Part shown: positions 49,220 through 58,556 of the stretch, piece after piece
Position numbering within the stretch: the stretch's first letter is position 1
How the letters are laid out: the number at the start of each line of letters is the position of its first letter
Assembly (NCBI RefSeq): GCF_016862555.1
Contig: NZ_BONE01000003.1
Span: forward strand, 161,654 to 225,653
Direction: 5' to 3'
Length of the DNA: 64,000 bases
DNA from: Asanoa siamensis
GTDB lineage: Bacteria; Actinomycetota; Actinomycetes; Mycobacteriales; Micromonosporaceae
Made by a program: the position numbers and the translations under genes
Notes under the pieces: model-generated
Databases searched by the model: none
The model's input: only the letters and a program-made list of their open reading frames with translations
What the model was told of the DNA's origin: nothing

Positions 49220-50012
49220 GGCGGAAGACCGGCCAGCCGATCTCCGTACGCCATTGGTCGGATTTGTCGGTGTCGCGCGGGCCGACCAGGTAGGTCTCGT
49301 GGATCGGGCCGTCGACGGTCAGGGCGTGCTCGACGACCCAGGCACCGAGGCGGCCGTAGGTGACGTCGATGTCGTCGTGGGGGCCGCGGTGGACGGTGAT
49401 CGCCAGGTCGGCGGGTGGCAGGTCGAGGGCCGTGATCCGGCCGTGCTTCTTCGGGTGTCGGACCGGGTGGAAGACGGTCATCAGGCCGTCGCCCTCGGTG
49501 AAGAGCTCGTTGGCGTAGCGGCCGCCGGGTGGGCCGGTCCGTTCGTGCGCGGGATAGGCGGCGTCGAGCTCGGCCATGGCGTCCGCGTACCAGGTGACGG
49601 CTTCGGGGAGGGTGACCCGGTCGGTGATGGCGGCGACCGTGCGGGCCGGCACCGACCGCAGTTCGACCTCCTGCTGGCCGGGTTGAAGGAGGTGACGCAG
49701 CGCGACGACCGCGGCCCGGGTGCGGGCGAGCTCGTCCTCCAGGCGTTGCAGGTGGCCGGCGATCAGCTCGGTGCGGCGCCGCGGGTCGTCGGTGGCGAGG
49801 ATCGACTTGACCTCGGCGAGGGGCACGTCGAGCTCGCGCAGGCGGTGGATGACCTGGGCGGGCGGGATCTGCTCGGCGGTGTAGTAGCGGTAGCCGGTGA
49901 ACCGGTCGACGCTGGCGGGCTCGAGCAGGCCGGCCTCGTGGTAGCGGCGGAGGGTGCGCACGCTCAGATGGGTGAGGGCGGCGAACTCGCCGATGGTCAG
50001 TCCGGGCCGCAT
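49206..50012 (-). CDS. MerR-family regulator with GyrI-like effector domain
   Basis: A 268-residue regulator. The N-terminal winged helix has LTIGEFAALTHLSVRTLRRYHEAGLL and RYYTAEQIPPAQVI, a MerR/BmrR mark, followed by a coiled-coil linker and a C-terminal GyrI/BacterialR-like domain (about 115-268). Such proteins sense drug-like ligands. ATG 50012. It overlaps the kinase stop region on the opposite strand by 14 bases. Confidence 0.87.
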   Translation of the reverse strand: MRPGLTIGEFAALTHLSVRTLRRYHEAGLLEPASVDRFTGYRYYTAEQIPPAQVIHRLRELDVPLAEVKSILATDDPRRRTELIAGHLQRLEDELARTRAAVVALRHLLQPGQQEVELRSVPARTVAAITDRVTLPEAVTWYADAMAELDAAYPAHERTGPPGGRYANELFTEGDGLMTVFHPVRHPKKHGRITALDLPPADLAITVHRGPHDDIDVTYGRLGAWVVEHALTVDGPIHETYLVGPRDTDKSDQWRTEIGWPVFRLTPN

Positions 50013-50060
50013 GGACCCAGTTTTGACCCTCTCCCGGGGGGAGACGCCACGGTTGGACGC
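50013..50060. promoter_or_regulatory. MerR-type divergent operator/promoter
   Basis: The 48-base gap between the divergent merR and SnoaL-like genes holds TTGACC (50023-50028) followed by a CCCTCTCCC-GGGGGGAG dyad, the layout of MerR-family promoters where the spacer carries the operator. It likely controls both directions. Confidence 0.6.
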
Positions 50061-50387
50061 ATGAACATTCCAACGGTGATCAAGGACTATCTCGCGGCGC
50101 ACGAGTCCCGGGACGTCTCGCGGGCGATGGCCTTCTACAGCGCTTCCGCGGAGGTGGTCGACGACGGTGCGGTCTATCGGGGTGTGTCGTCGATCGGTGC
50201 GTGGCTGGCGGGGGCTGCGCGTGAGTACAGCTACACCGTGGTGCCCACGGCCATCACCAGCCCCTCGGCGGGGCGGTATGACCTGCTGCAGCACCTGGAG
50301 GGCGACTTCCCGGGCGGGGTGGTGGATCTGTACTACCGGTTCACGCTGGTAGACGGCATGATCACCCGGCTGGTGATCGAACCGTGA
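50061..50387 (+). CDS. SnoaL/NTF2-like protein
   Basis: A 108-residue cone-fold protein of the NTF2/SnoaL superfamily, beginning MNIPTVIKDYLAAHESRD with AMAFYSASAEVVDDGAVYRG. Such proteins act as small enzymes or ligand binders. It is divergent from the MerR gene, overlaps the next SDR gene by four bases, and is probably MerR-controlled. Confidence 0.8.
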   Translation: MNIPTVIKDYLAAHESRDVSRAMAFYSASAEVVDDGAVYRGVSSIGAWLAGAAREYSYTVVPTAITSPSAGRYDLLQHLEGDFPGGVVDLYYRFTLVDGMITRLVIEP

Positions 50388-51232
50388 CGGCGCGGACGTG
50401 GTTCATCACGGGCGGGACACCCGGGGGCTTCGGGATGGCGTACGCGGAGGAGGCGCTGGCGGCCGGTGACCAGGTGGTCCTGACGGCGCGGCGCGCGGCG
50501 GCCGAGCTGTCGTGGTCGCGCGCGCACGAGGGCCGGGTGCTGGTGCTGCCGCTGGACGTCACCTCGCCGCCCGCGGTCGAGGCCGCGGTGCGCGCTGCCG
50601 AGGACCGCTTCGGCGGGATCGACGTGCTGGTCAACAACGCGGGCCGCGGTTGGTACGGCTCGGTGGAGGGCTCCTCCGACGAGGCGGTCCGGAAGCAGTT
50701 GGACCTGAACTTCTTCGCGGTGCTGACGGTCCTGCGGGCGGTGCTCCCGGGCATGCGAGCGCGCGGCAGCGGCTGGATCATCAACATGTCGTCGGTGGCG
50801 GGCCTGCGCGGGGTGCCAGGCTTCGGCTACTACTCGGCGGCGAAGCACGCCCTGGAGGCGATCACGTCGGTGCTCCGGACGGAGGTGGCGCCGCTGGGCA
50901 TCAAGGTGCTGGCGGTGGAACCGGGCGCGTTCCGGACGGGGGCGTACGCGGGTTTCGCGTCGGAGCCTGTCGAGGAGGGGATCCCTGACTATCACGCGCT
51001 GCTGTTCGACATCCGCACCTCGATGATCGACCAACACGGCAGCCAGCCGGGCGACCCGCACCGCGGCGCGGCCGCGGTCCTGGCGGCGATGTCCCAGGAC
51101 CCACCACCCCACCGCCTGATCCTGGGCAACGACGCCTACGACACGGTGGTCAGGACGCTGGAGGACGCGCTGGCGGACGTCAGAGCATCGGAGCGACTCT
51201 CCCGCAGCGCGGACTTCCCACCGGCGCCGTAA
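50384..51232 (+). CDS. Short-chain dehydrogenase/reductase
   Basis: A 282-residue SDR oxidoreductase. The cofactor loop is TGGTPGGFGMAYAEEAL (about residues 7-23), NNAG is at about 84-87, and the catalytic YSAAK (Y about 149, K about 153) with an upstream MSSVAG Ser is intact. The substrate is unknown. GTG 50384 overlaps the SnoaL gene stop. No signal peptide. Confidence 0.9.
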   Translation: MTARTWFITGGTPGGFGMAYAEEALAAGDQVVLTARRAAAELSWSRAHEGRVLVLPLDVTSPPAVEAAVRAAEDRFGGIDVLVNNAGRGWYGSVEGSSDEAVRKQLDLNFFAVLTVLRAVLPGMRARGSGWIINMSSVAGLRGVPGFGYYSAAKHALEAITSVLRTEVAPLGIKVLAVEPGAFRTGAYAGFASEPVEEGIPDYHALLFDIRTSMIDQHGSQPGDPHRGAAAVLAAMSQDPPPHRLILGNDAYDTVVRTLEDALADVRASERLSRSADFPPAP

Positions 51233-51278
51233 CGGCGGCCACCGACGCCTCGCCGCGTGCCGGCGTCTAAGCGGCCGA

Positions 51279-51740
51279 GCGAGGTGACGGCGGGGGGACC
51301 GCCAACGGGCCCCCGCCCATGCCGGGCGGACGGTGCCGGCACACGCGCGAGCGCGGCCGGCCACCGTGACCGTGCGGGCAGGGCGGCCCGCGGGTCACAG
51401 GCGAAAGGTGTCGGTGGGCGAGCGGTTGGCCGCCCGGGGATGCCGCGCGGACGGGCCGGCAGGCGTTGGGGGTGGCTGGCGCAGCAAGAGGGGCCGGGTG
51501 AGGTGACGGTGCGGGACCGACGGCCTGCTGGTCACGGCAAAGGCGGCGAGTGGTCGGGCGACCGCCTACGCCGCGCGGTGCCGGTAGACGTCGTGGGCGG
51601 GCTGGCGCAGCGACAGCCTTGGCGAGGTGACGGTGCCGGCCGGACGGCCCGCGGGCCGCGGGCCACGGGTGTCGGTGGGCGAGTGGTCGGGCGCCCGCTC
51701 ACGCCGCGCGGCGCCCGGAGACGTCGTGGGCACTTTCGGT
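51279..51740. repeat. Degenerate tandem repeat, about 123 bp
   Basis: GAGGTGACGGTGC-like segments recur at about 51279, 51500 and 51623. The last two are 123 bases apart and are followed in both by a GTCGG.GGGCGAGTGGTCGGGCG block and a CGCCGCGCGG block. It resembles a decayed minisatellite. Confidence 0.55.
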
Positions 51741-52375
51741 CGCAACGTGCCGGCGCCGCAAGCGCGCGTCGGGAGAGCGTCCAGGTGGACGGATGGGCGA
51801 GCGGCCCGGGCGGTGCCAGCAGGCGGTGCCGCGAGGCGGCGCGGGTGCAAGGTGTGGGGCGCCGACGCATCGTTGCCCGTGGACGGCGCGTGGGCGAATG
51901 GCCCGGACGGTGCCGGGACGCGATGCGGGCGCGACGGTGCGCGGTATGGGCAGGCGAGCATGGGCCTTCGCGGCCCGGCCGTCCTGGCGCGCGCCGCTGG
52001 TGTGGGCGCACCGCGCGAACCTTGCGGGATGGGCAAAGGACGAGGTTCACGGTGCAGATGGGGGCTCGTCCCCGCATCCGCCAGCCGACCCCGGCCGCAC
52101 TGGCCAGGTTGGCCAGCACCGCCAACCGGGCGCGCGGCCGCGATGCCCCGGGCCAACTGCTCGGCCGACAGCCGGGACAACGCGGTTCACTTGCGGTCTC
52201 GACCGAGGGCCGGAGGGCGACGCTCACCGCCGCCGTGTCCTGCCCGTTCGTGATCCCGGGACTCCTTGGCCCGTCGGCCCACAACGAAAGCGCTCGCCTA
52301 CGGGTGACCGGTCCGACTATTCGCCCGCCCGTCCGGCCTGGATCAGGCGTCTGCTTCCGGGCGTTGTTCGGGACG

Positions 52376-52443
52376 CTTTGCTCTGCACCCATATACGCAC
52401 CGCAGGTCAGAGTGGGTGGTGCGGATATGGGTGCAGAGCAAAG
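52376..52443. repeat. Long near-perfect inverted repeat (26-bp arms)
   Basis: Left arm 52376-52401 and right arm 52418-52443 pair with one mismatch around a 16-base loop; each arm contains TTTGCTCTGCACCCATAT. It sits 73 bases upstream of the YbaK-like start. It could be a terminator, a regulatory hairpin, or a dispersed palindromic element. Confidence 0.8.
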
Positions 52444-52516
52444 CCGACCCCAACGACCGTTGTCCACCCCCTGTCGGGGACCGGTCATCACGCCGGCGCG
52501 TGGCAGGATCGGCGGT

Positions 52517-53062
52517 GTGTTGGGAAACCTGAAGACTGAGCCGGCTCTGGGGCGGGCTGACCTGCTGGCGACGCCCGTGGCCGAGGCGCTGCGCCGCTGG
52601 CCCGGAGACGCCGCCGTCCCGGTCGACGACATCCTCGTCGCGCCCATCGACGCTGACCTCGCCGACACCGCCGCCTTCTGTGAGGCCTACGACGTCGGCC
52701 TCGACGTCTCCGCCAACTGCGTGATCGTCGCCGGCAAGCGGGGCGGCGACGTCCGCTACGCCGCCTGTCTCGTGCTGGCCACCACCAGGGCCGACGTCAA
52801 CGGAGTCGTGCGGAAGATGCTCGACGCGCGGAAGGCCAGCTTCGCCCCCATGGACGAGGCGGTGACGCTCACCGGGATGGAGTACGGCGGCATCACGCCG
52901 ATCGGGTTGCCCGCGGAGTGGCCCATCCTGGTGGATGCCCGCGTCGCCGGCACGGCGCGGGTGATCATCGGGTCTGGGGTGCGGCACAGCAAGATCGAGC
53001 TGCCGGGGGCCGCGTTGCCGTTACTGCCCAACGCCAAGGTCGTTGAAGATCTGGCCCGCTGA
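52517..53062 (+). CDS. YbaK/aminoacyl-tRNA deacylase-like protein
   Basis: A 181-residue protein of the YbaK/EbsC/ProX fold: AAFCEAYDVGLDVSANCVIVAGKRG, GMEYGGITPIGLPAEWPILVD, and RHSKIELPGAALPLL at the end. Relatives deacylate mischarged tRNAs. ProRS lies nearby (about 1.5 kb right), which fits a tRNA-editing function (inference). GTG 52517 follows an AGGATC-type site. A parS-like palindrome abuts its stop. Confidence 0.82.
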   Translation: MLGNLKTEPALGRADLLATPVAEALRRWPGDAAVPVDDILVAPIDADLADTAAFCEAYDVGLDVSANCVIVAGKRGGDVRYAACLVLATTRADVNGVVRKMLDARKASFAPMDEAVTLTGMEYGGITPIGLPAEWPILVDARVAGTARVIIGSGVRHSKIELPGAALPLLPNAKVVEDLAR

Positions 53063-53063
53063 T

Positions 53064-53077
53064 GTTCCACGTGGAAC
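53064..53077. promoter_or_regulatory. Distal parS-like site (variant)
   Basis: GTTCCACGTGGAAC is a symmetric variant of parS. Half of it, GTTCCACG, matches the B. subtilis parS half-site. It lies between two converging genes, about 29 kb from dnaA on the other side of oriC from the cluster. Confidence 0.65.
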
Positions 53078-53084
53078 ATGAAGA

Positions 53085-53726
53085 TCAACTAACGGCGGCC
53101 TCGCGCTTTTCCACCTCCGCCAGGACCTCCAGCAGTGTGGCCGGTTCCTGGGCGCCGCTCACGCCGTACTTGCCCGCGAAGATGAACATCGGCACCGCCG
53201 TGATGCCGAGCGTGCGGGCCTCCGCCAGCGCCGCCCGTACCTCCGCCGTGCCCTCGCCCGACGCCAGATAAGCCGCCGCCGCCGACGAGTCGAGCCCGAT
53301 CGACCCCGCCAGCCGGGCCAACTCCGCGTGCGACCCCACGTCCACCCCGTCGGCGAAGTGCGCCTCGTACAGCGCCGAAACCATCTCACCCGACTTGCCG
53401 TCCCGGTCAGCCAGCCGGACCAGCCGATGCGCGTCGAACGTGTTCGCCGTCAGCGACTTCGCGAAGTCGATCTCCAGACCGTCGCGCGCCGCCGTCTGGG
53501 CCGTGTGCTCCGTGATCTGCCGCGCCCGCTCCGGCCCGCCGAACTTGCGCGCCAGCGCCTCGATGGTCGGCTCCGGCCGCGGCACGGGGGAAGGATCAAG
53601 CTGGAACGGGCTGTACCGGATCGTCACGTCATGGGGGTACGACGCGAGCGCCTTCTCGAGCCGGCGCTTGCCGATGTAGCACCAGGGGCAGACCACATCG
53701 GCGTAGATTTCGATGTCCACGCCCAC
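53085..53726 (-). CDS. DsbA-like (FrnE) thioredoxin-fold oxidoreductase
   Basis: A 213-residue protein with the CPWC active site in YADVVCPWCYIGKRRLEKAL near residue 16, and a helical insert. FrnE-like proteins are DsbA-superfamily disulfide isomerases or dehydrogenase partners. It has no signal peptide, so it is probably cytoplasmic. The start is GTG 53726 or 53720. It lies 13 bases after the SufE-like gene. Confidence 0.84.
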   Translation of the reverse strand: MGVDIEIYADVVCPWCYIGKRRLEKALASYPHDVTIRYSPFQLDPSPVPRPEPTIEALARKFGGPERARQITEHTAQTAARDGLEIDFAKSLTANTFDAHRLVRLADRDGKSGEMVSALYEAHFADGVDVGSHAELARLAGSIGLDSSAAAAYLASGEGTAEVRAALAEARTLGITAVPMFIFAGKYGVSGAQEPATLLEVLAEVEKREAAVS

Positions 53727-53739
53727 GGCAACCCGCGGC

Positions 53740-54159
53740 TCAGGAGATCTGTTCCCGCACCTGCCGCTTGAGCCGAGCCAGGATCGCGCTGCCACCGCGT
53801 ACCCGCAACGGGCTGATCGCCTGCGCCAGACCCATCTGCTGGTAGAGGTCGTCGGGCACCGAGAGCACCTCGTCGGCCGACGCCCCCGACAGGCCCGACG
53901 CCAGGATCCCCGCGAAAGCCCGGGTCGTCGGCGCCTCCGGCGGGCAGTCGAACCACGTCGTGACGGTCTTGTCCGCCGACACCGAAGCCTTCAGGAAGAA
54001 GGGCGTCTGGCATTCGGGTACGGACTCCATCCCCGCGTGCCCGGCCATCGACGCGGGCAGCGGCGGCACCTCGTCCGAGTATTCGAGCAGCATCTCGAGC
54101 ACCACGTCACGCGGTGCGGAGCGGAACTCGTCGACGATCTCGGCCAGCTTCGGCGGCAT
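53740..54159 (-). CDS. SufE-like Fe-S assembly protein
   Basis: A 139-residue SufE homolog that relays sulfur from a cysteine desulfurase. The presumed active Cys is in MESVPECQTPFFLKA (about residue 51). MPPKLAEIVDEFRSAPRDVVLEML opens it. AGGGACT stands before ATG 54159. A rhodanese gene occurs 4.4 kb away, and such pairs occur together in some actinobacteria. Confidence 0.85.
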   Translation of the reverse strand: MPPKLAEIVDEFRSAPRDVVLEMLLEYSDEVPPLPASMAGHAGMESVPECQTPFFLKASVSADKTVTTWFDCPPEAPTTRAFAGILASGLSGASADEVLSVPDDLYQQMGLAQAISPLRVRGGSAILARLKRQVREQIS

Positions 54160-54169
54160 AGTCCCTACG

Positions 54170-54574
54170 TTAGTTCCCCTGCACGGTGACTGCCGTCTCG
54201 TGGATGAGGGCCAGGTCACCCAGCGCGATGATGCCGACGAGTTGCCGCTCGGCGTCGGCGACCAGGACCCGCCGCACCGACCGCCGCCGCATGAGCTCGG
54301 CCGCCTCCTTGAGCGTCGCCGACTGCTCGATGATCACGATCTCCCGCACCGCGACCTCGCCCAGCGTCACGGACGACGGCTTGCGGTTGGTGGCCACGGA
54401 CCGCACCACGATGTCCCGGTCGGTGACCATCCCCGCCAGGTTGGCGCCGTCGGTGACCACCACGTCCCCGATGTCGGCTTCGGCCATCGCCCGCGCCGCC
54501 TCGTCGAGCGCCGTCTCGGCCGCGAGGTAGACGATCCGCTTGGTCATCACATCCGCGACACGCACAGTGGCCAC
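54170..54574 (-). CDS. Two-CBS-domain protein
   Basis: A 134-residue protein that is essentially two CBS motifs: VADVMTKRIVYLAAETALDEAARAM and VREIVIIEQSATLKEAAELM, each ending in a V.D...L.G.I/M segment. CBS pairs bind adenosine nucleotides; the function is unknown. It starts at GTG 54574 with GGGAGGGG upstream and ends 11 bases upstream of the SufE start. Confidence 0.87.
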   Translation of the reverse strand: MATVRVADVMTKRIVYLAAETALDEAARAMAEADIGDVVVTDGANLAGMVTDRDIVVRSVATNRKPSSVTLGEVAVREIVIIEQSATLKEAAELMRRRSVRRVLVADAERQLVGIIALGDLALIHETAVTVQGN

Positions 54575-54608
54575 GACCCCTCCCGCCGGTCACCGAGCCC
54601 CGAAACAG

Positions 54609-56375
54609 CTAAGCCGACGGTACGCCGGAAACCCTCGTCCGAGTCGCAATCGCGTCAGCAACCTCCGCCACGGTGAGGTCGGCCCGCGCGCCGCTCGCCC
54701 GGTCCCGCACCTCCACGAAACCCTCGGCGAACCGCCGCCCCACCACCACGACCGTCGGCACGCCGATCAGCTCCGCGTCGGTGAACTTGACCCCCGCCGA
54801 CACGCCGGCCCGGTCGTCGACGAGCACCCGCAGGCCCAACCGTTCGAGCTGCGCGCCGAGATCCAGGGCCCCGGCCACCTGCTCACCCTTGCCCGCGGCG
54901 ACCACGTGCACGTCACAAGGCGCCACCGCCGCGGGCCAGACGAGGCCGCGCGCGTCGTGGTGCTGCTCCGCGATCGCGGCGACCGCCCGCGAGATGCCGA
55001 TCCCGTAGGACCCCATCGTCGGGCGCACCGGCCGCCCGGCCGCGTCCAGCGCGTCGACCTGGAACGCGTCGGTGAACCGCCGCCCGAGCTGGAAGATGTG
55101 GCCGATCTCGATGCCCCGCCGCATCGTCAGCGACCCCGCACCGCACGCCGGACACGGATCGCCGACGTGCACCGAGGCCGCCTCGATCGTCCCGTCGGCC
55201 ACGAAGTCGCGCCCGTGCGTCACGTCGATCGCGTGCCGGCCCGGCGCGTTGGCGCCGGTCAGCCAGGCTGTCCCGACGGCGACCCGGGGGTCGACGAGGT
55301 AGCGGATGCCGAGCCCGGCCAGCACCTGCGGCCCGATGTAGCCGCGCACCAGCGACGGCTCGGCCGCCCAGTCGTCGAACAGCGCGACAGTGGCCGGCTC
55401 GACCGCGGCGGCCAGCCGCTTGAGGTCGACCTCACGATCACCGGGCACGCCGATCACCAGCGGCGCGGCCTTCCCACCCGGCGGTGTCACCGTGACGACC
55501 ACGTTCTTGAGCGTGTCGCCCGCGCTCCAGTCGGACCGCCCGCCCAACCGGCGCGCGTTGGCCAGCGCCACCAGCGACTCGATCGTCGGCGTGTCCGGAG
55601 TGTCGTGCGTCGTGGCGGCCGGACGCGCAGCCGGGTCGGTCGCCACACCGGGTGGCGTCACCACGGCCTCGGTGTTGGCGGCGTAGTCGCACGCGTCGCA
55701 GGCCACATAGGTGTCTTCGCCGATCTCGGTCGTGGCCAGGAACTCCTCGGACGCCGACCCGCCCATCAACCCCGAGGACGCCCGCACGATCCTGTAATCC
55801 AGACCGAACCGATCGAAGACCCGCTGGTACGCGGAGCGCAGCCGCGCGTAGGAAGCCTCCAGCCCGGCATCGGACAGGTCGAACGAGTAGGCGTCCTTCA
55901 TCAGGAACTCGCGCCCGCGCAGCAACCCGGCCCGCGGCCGCGCCTCGTCCCGGAACTTGGTCTGCACCTGGTAGAGCAGCACCGGATAGTCCCGGTAGGA
56001 GCTGAACAGGTCGCGCACCAGCAGCGCGAACATCTCCTCGTGCGTCGGCGCGAGCAGGAACTCGGCACCGCGCCGATCGGCCAGCGTGAAGATGCCGTCG
56101 CCGTATTCGGCCCAGCGCCCGCTCGTCTCGTAGGGCTCCCGCGGCAGCAACGCCGGGAACTGCACCTCCTGCGCACCGACCGCCGCCATCTCGGCGCGGA
56201 CCACCTCGGTGACCCGGTCGAGCATCAGCTTGCCCAGCGGCAGCCAGGTGAACCCGCCCGGCGCGGCCCGCCGGATGTAACCGGCCCGCAGCAGCAGGCG
56301 ATGGCTGGCAACCTCGGCGTCGGCCGGATCCTCGCGCAGCGTGCGCAGGAACAGCGTGGACATGCGGAGCAGCAT
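54609..56375 (-). CDS. proS: Prolyl-tRNA synthetase
   Basis: A 588-residue class II aminoacyl-tRNA synthetase of the bacterial type. Motif 2 region [25 protein letters not shown], an inserted editing domain (about 230-390, [15 protein letters not shown]) and the anticodon domain are visible. The N-terminus [21 protein letters not shown] is standard. It charges tRNA-Pro, and the YbaK-like protein nearby may clear mischarged forms. Confidence 0.95.
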   Translation of the reverse strand: MLLRMSTLFLRTLREDPADAEVASHRLLLRAGYIRRAAPGGFTWLPLGKLMLDRVTEVVRAEMAAVGAQEVQFPALLPREPYETSGRWAEYGDGIFTLADRRGAEFLLAPTHEEMFALLVRDLFSSYRDYPVLLYQVQTKFRDEARPRAGLLRGREFLMKDAYSFDLSDAGLEASYARLRSAYQRVFDRFGLDYRIVRASSGLMGGSASEEFLATTEIGEDTYVACDACDYAANTEAVVTPPGVATDPAARPAATTHDTPDTPTIESLVALANARRLGGRSDWSAGDTLKNVVVTVTPPGGKAAPLVIGVPGDREVDLKRLAAAVEPATVALFDDWAAEPSLVRGYIGPQVLAGLGIRYLVDPRVAVGTAWLTGANAPGRHAIDVTHGRDFVADGTIEAASVHVGDPCPACGAGSLTMRRGIEIGHIFQLGRRFTDAFQVDALDAAGRPVRPTMGSYGIGISRAVAAIAEQHHDARGLVWPAAVAPCDVHVVAAGKGEQVAGALDLGAQLERLGLRVLVDDRAGVSAGVKFTDAELIGVPTVVVVGRRFAEGFVEVRDRASGARADLTVAEVADAIATRTRVSGVPSA

Positions 56376-56429
56376 CAGCGCAGCGTAGGCCCGCCGTCGA
56401 CGGCGAGTCGACCGAGTTCTCGTGCCAGA

Positions 56430-57224
56430 ATGCGGCACGTGCGTTGGGGTAGCTATGTCGCGGTCGGGGACAGTTTCACCGAGGGAATGGACGACCCGTA
56501 CCCGGACGGCCGCAGCTATCGCGGCTGGGCCGACCTGGTCGCCGCCCGGCTGGCGGTCGACCGCCCCGACTTCCGCTACGCCAACCTGGCGATCCGCGGC
56601 CGGCTCTTCCCCAACGTCGTCGCCGAGCAGGTGCCGCCGGCCGTCGCCATGCGGCCCGACCTGATCAGCTTCGCCGCCGGCGGCAACGACGTGCTGCGCC
56701 GGTCGTTCGACCCGGCCACGCTGATGGCCCGCTTCGACGAGGTGATCGGGCAACTCCGGTCGACCGGCGCCGACGTCGTGGTGTTCCGGTTCGCCGACGT
56801 CACCTCGCGGCTGCCCGGCCAGCGTTTCATCGGCCCGCGGGCGGCGATGCTCAACGTCGCGGTCGGCGAGACCGCGCGGCGGCACGGTGCGCACATGGTG
56901 GACCTGTTCGCCGACGACGAGTTCCGCAACCCCGTCATGTGGGGCCCGGACCGCCTGCACCTGTCGGCGCGCGGCCACCAGCGGGTCGCCGGCCACGTGC
57001 TCACGGTGCTGGGCGTCCAGTCGGATCCGGAGTGGATGATCCCGCAGGCCTGGCTGCCCTCGGCCCGCTGGCTCGCGGCCCGCGCCGCCGACGCCCGCTG
57101 GGCCGGCCGGCACCTGGCGCCCTGGATCAAGCGCAGGCTGACCGGCCGCTCGTCCGGCGACCTGGTCACCGCGAAGCGCCCGGACCTGGCCCCGTGGCTC
57201 GCGGCGGAGACCACCGCCGAGTGA
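56430..57224 (+). CDS. SGNH/GDSL-type hydrolase
   Basis: A 264-residue hydrolase with the SGNH blocks: GDSFTEGMD (block I, about residues 12-20), the Gly of LAIRGRL (block II), GGNDVL (block III) and [10 protein letters not shown] (block V with catalytic Asp and His). It lacks a signal peptide. The likely reaction is deacylation of an ester; the substrate is unknown. It is divergent from proS (ATG 56430 or GTG 56439). Confidence 0.87.
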   Translation: MRHVRWGSYVAVGDSFTEGMDDPYPDGRSYRGWADLVAARLAVDRPDFRYANLAIRGRLFPNVVAEQVPPAVAMRPDLISFAAGGNDVLRRSFDPATLMARFDEVIGQLRSTGADVVVFRFADVTSRLPGQRFIGPRAAMLNVAVGETARRHGAHMVDLFADDEFRNPVMWGPDRLHLSARGHQRVAGHVLTVLGVQSDPEWMIPQAWLPSARWLAARAADARWAGRHLAPWIKRRLTGRSSGDLVTAKRPDLAPWLAAETTAE

Positions 57225-57259
57225 CCGGCGTGTGACCTCGACGGTGTTCACTGTGTCCC

Positions 57260-58531
57260 ATGGCACAGCTGAGCCGCCGCGGTCTGCTCGGTGCTACCGC
57301 CGCCGTCGGCGTCCTGGGCCTCGCGGCATGTGAGGGCGAGACCGCCGCGAAGCCCTTCGACCCGCGCGACTGGGCCAGCGTGCGCGCCCAGTTCGACCTC
57401 GACCCGGCCGTCGCGCACCTGTCCACCTACGTCTTCGCGCCCCACCCGGCGCAGGTCCGGGCGGCCATCGAGCAGCACCGCGCCGGGTTCGACCGCGACC
57501 CGATCGGCTACCTCCACGCGCAGGAGGTCACGGCGGAGCGCCGGGTGCAGGGCGCGGTGATGCGCTACTTCGGCACCGGCGCCGACCGGGTCGCGTTCAC
57601 CGACTCGACCACCCTCGGGCTCGGCCTGCTCTACGGCGGGCTACGGCTCGCGCCGGGCGACGAGGTGCTGACCACGACGCACGACTTCTACGCGACGCAC
57701 GAGGCGCTGCGCCTGCGCACGGAGCGCGACGGCGTCGCGGTGCGCCAGGTCGAGCTCTACCGCGACCCGGCCACGGCGACCGTCGACGAGATCGTCGGCA
57801 AGCTCACCGCGGCGGTCGGCCCGCGTACCCGGGTCGTCGCGGTGACCTGGGTGCACTCCAGCACCGGCGTGCGGCTGCCGGTCCGGGCCATCGCCGACGC
57901 CCTCGCCGGCCGCGACGTGCTGCTCTGCGTCGACGGTGTGCACGGGTTCGGCGCGGTCGACGCCACCCCGGAGGCACTGGGCTGCGACTTCCTGGTCAGC
58001 GGCTGCCACAAGTGGCTCCACGGCCCGCGCGGCACCGGCCTCGTCTGGGGCTCCGACCGGGGCTGGGCACGCTTCACCCCGAGCGTGGCGTCGTTCGACG
58101 GGCGCAGCATCGGCGCGTGGCTGACCGCCGGCCGGGTGACCACCCCGCCGGGCCCCGCCGCGACACCCGGCGGCTACCACAGCTTCGAGCACCGCTGGGC
58201 CCTCGCCGAGGCCTTCCACCTGCACGACAGCATCGGCCGTGACCGGGTGGCCGCCCGGGTCCGCGAGTTGGCGACGCGGCTCAAGGAGGGCCTCGCCGGC
58301 GTCGGCGGGATCACGCTCGTGACGCCCCGCGACCCGGAGCTGTCGGCGGGCGTGGTCTGCTGCGCGGTCGCCAACCTGCAGGTCGACGAGGCGGTCGGCC
58401 GGCTCGCCGCGGCCAAGGTGGTGGCCACCGCGACGCCTTACCGCACCACGTACCTCCGCTTCGGTCCGGGCATCGCCAACAGCGAGGAGCACGTCGACGC
58501 GGCGGTGCGCGCCGTTCGGGAGCTGGTCTGA
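57260..58531 (+). CDS. Tat-type lipoprotein with class V aminotransferase fold
   Basis: A 423-residue protein. The N-terminus has a twin-arginine signal ([20 protein letters not shown]) with a lipobox ending at Cys24. After it comes a fold-type I PLP enzyme of the class V (NifS/isopenicillin-N-epimerase) group, with the PLP lysine in [14 protein letters not shown] (about residue 250) and an Asp-containing motif [17 protein letters not shown] enzymes are normally cytoplasmic, so membrane-anchored export through the Tat pathway, which moves folded cofactor proteins, is unusual. It follows the SGNH gene by 35 bases. Confidence 0.88.
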   Translation: MAQLSRRGLLGATAAVGVLGLAACEGETAAKPFDPRDWASVRAQFDLDPAVAHLSTYVFAPHPAQVRAAIEQHRAGFDRDPIGYLHAQEVTAERRVQGAVMRYFGTGADRVAFTDSTTLGLGLLYGGLRLAPGDEVLTTTHDFYATHEALRLRTERDGVAVRQVELYRDPATATVDEIVGKLTAAVGPRTRVVAVTWVHSSTGVRLPVRAIADALAGRDVLLCVDGVHGFGAVDATPEALGCDFLVSGCHKWLHGPRGTGLVWGSDRGWARFTPSVASFDGRSIGAWLTAGRVTTPPGPAATPGGYHSFEHRWALAEAFHLHDSIGRDRVAARVRELATRLKEGLAGVGGITLVTPRDPELSAGVVCCAVANLQVDEAVGRLAAAKVVATATPYRTTYLRFGPGIANSEEHVDAAVRAVRELV

Positions 58532-58556
58532 CCGTTACGGGTATAGCTTTGTTCTC

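Larger units (their letters stand above)
51233..52516. other. Repeat-rich intergenic region
   Basis: About 1.28 kb between the SDR gene and a YbaK-like gene. Open frames exist on both strands but match nothing. The left half is made of degenerate tandem repeats, and the right end has a long hairpin. I do not call a gene here. Confidence 0.65.

Noticed and set aside
51257..52516. Upstream extension of the YbaK-like frame (from 51257)
   Set aside because: The extension runs through degenerate repeats and a palindrome and does not resemble the family; the fold starts at 52517.
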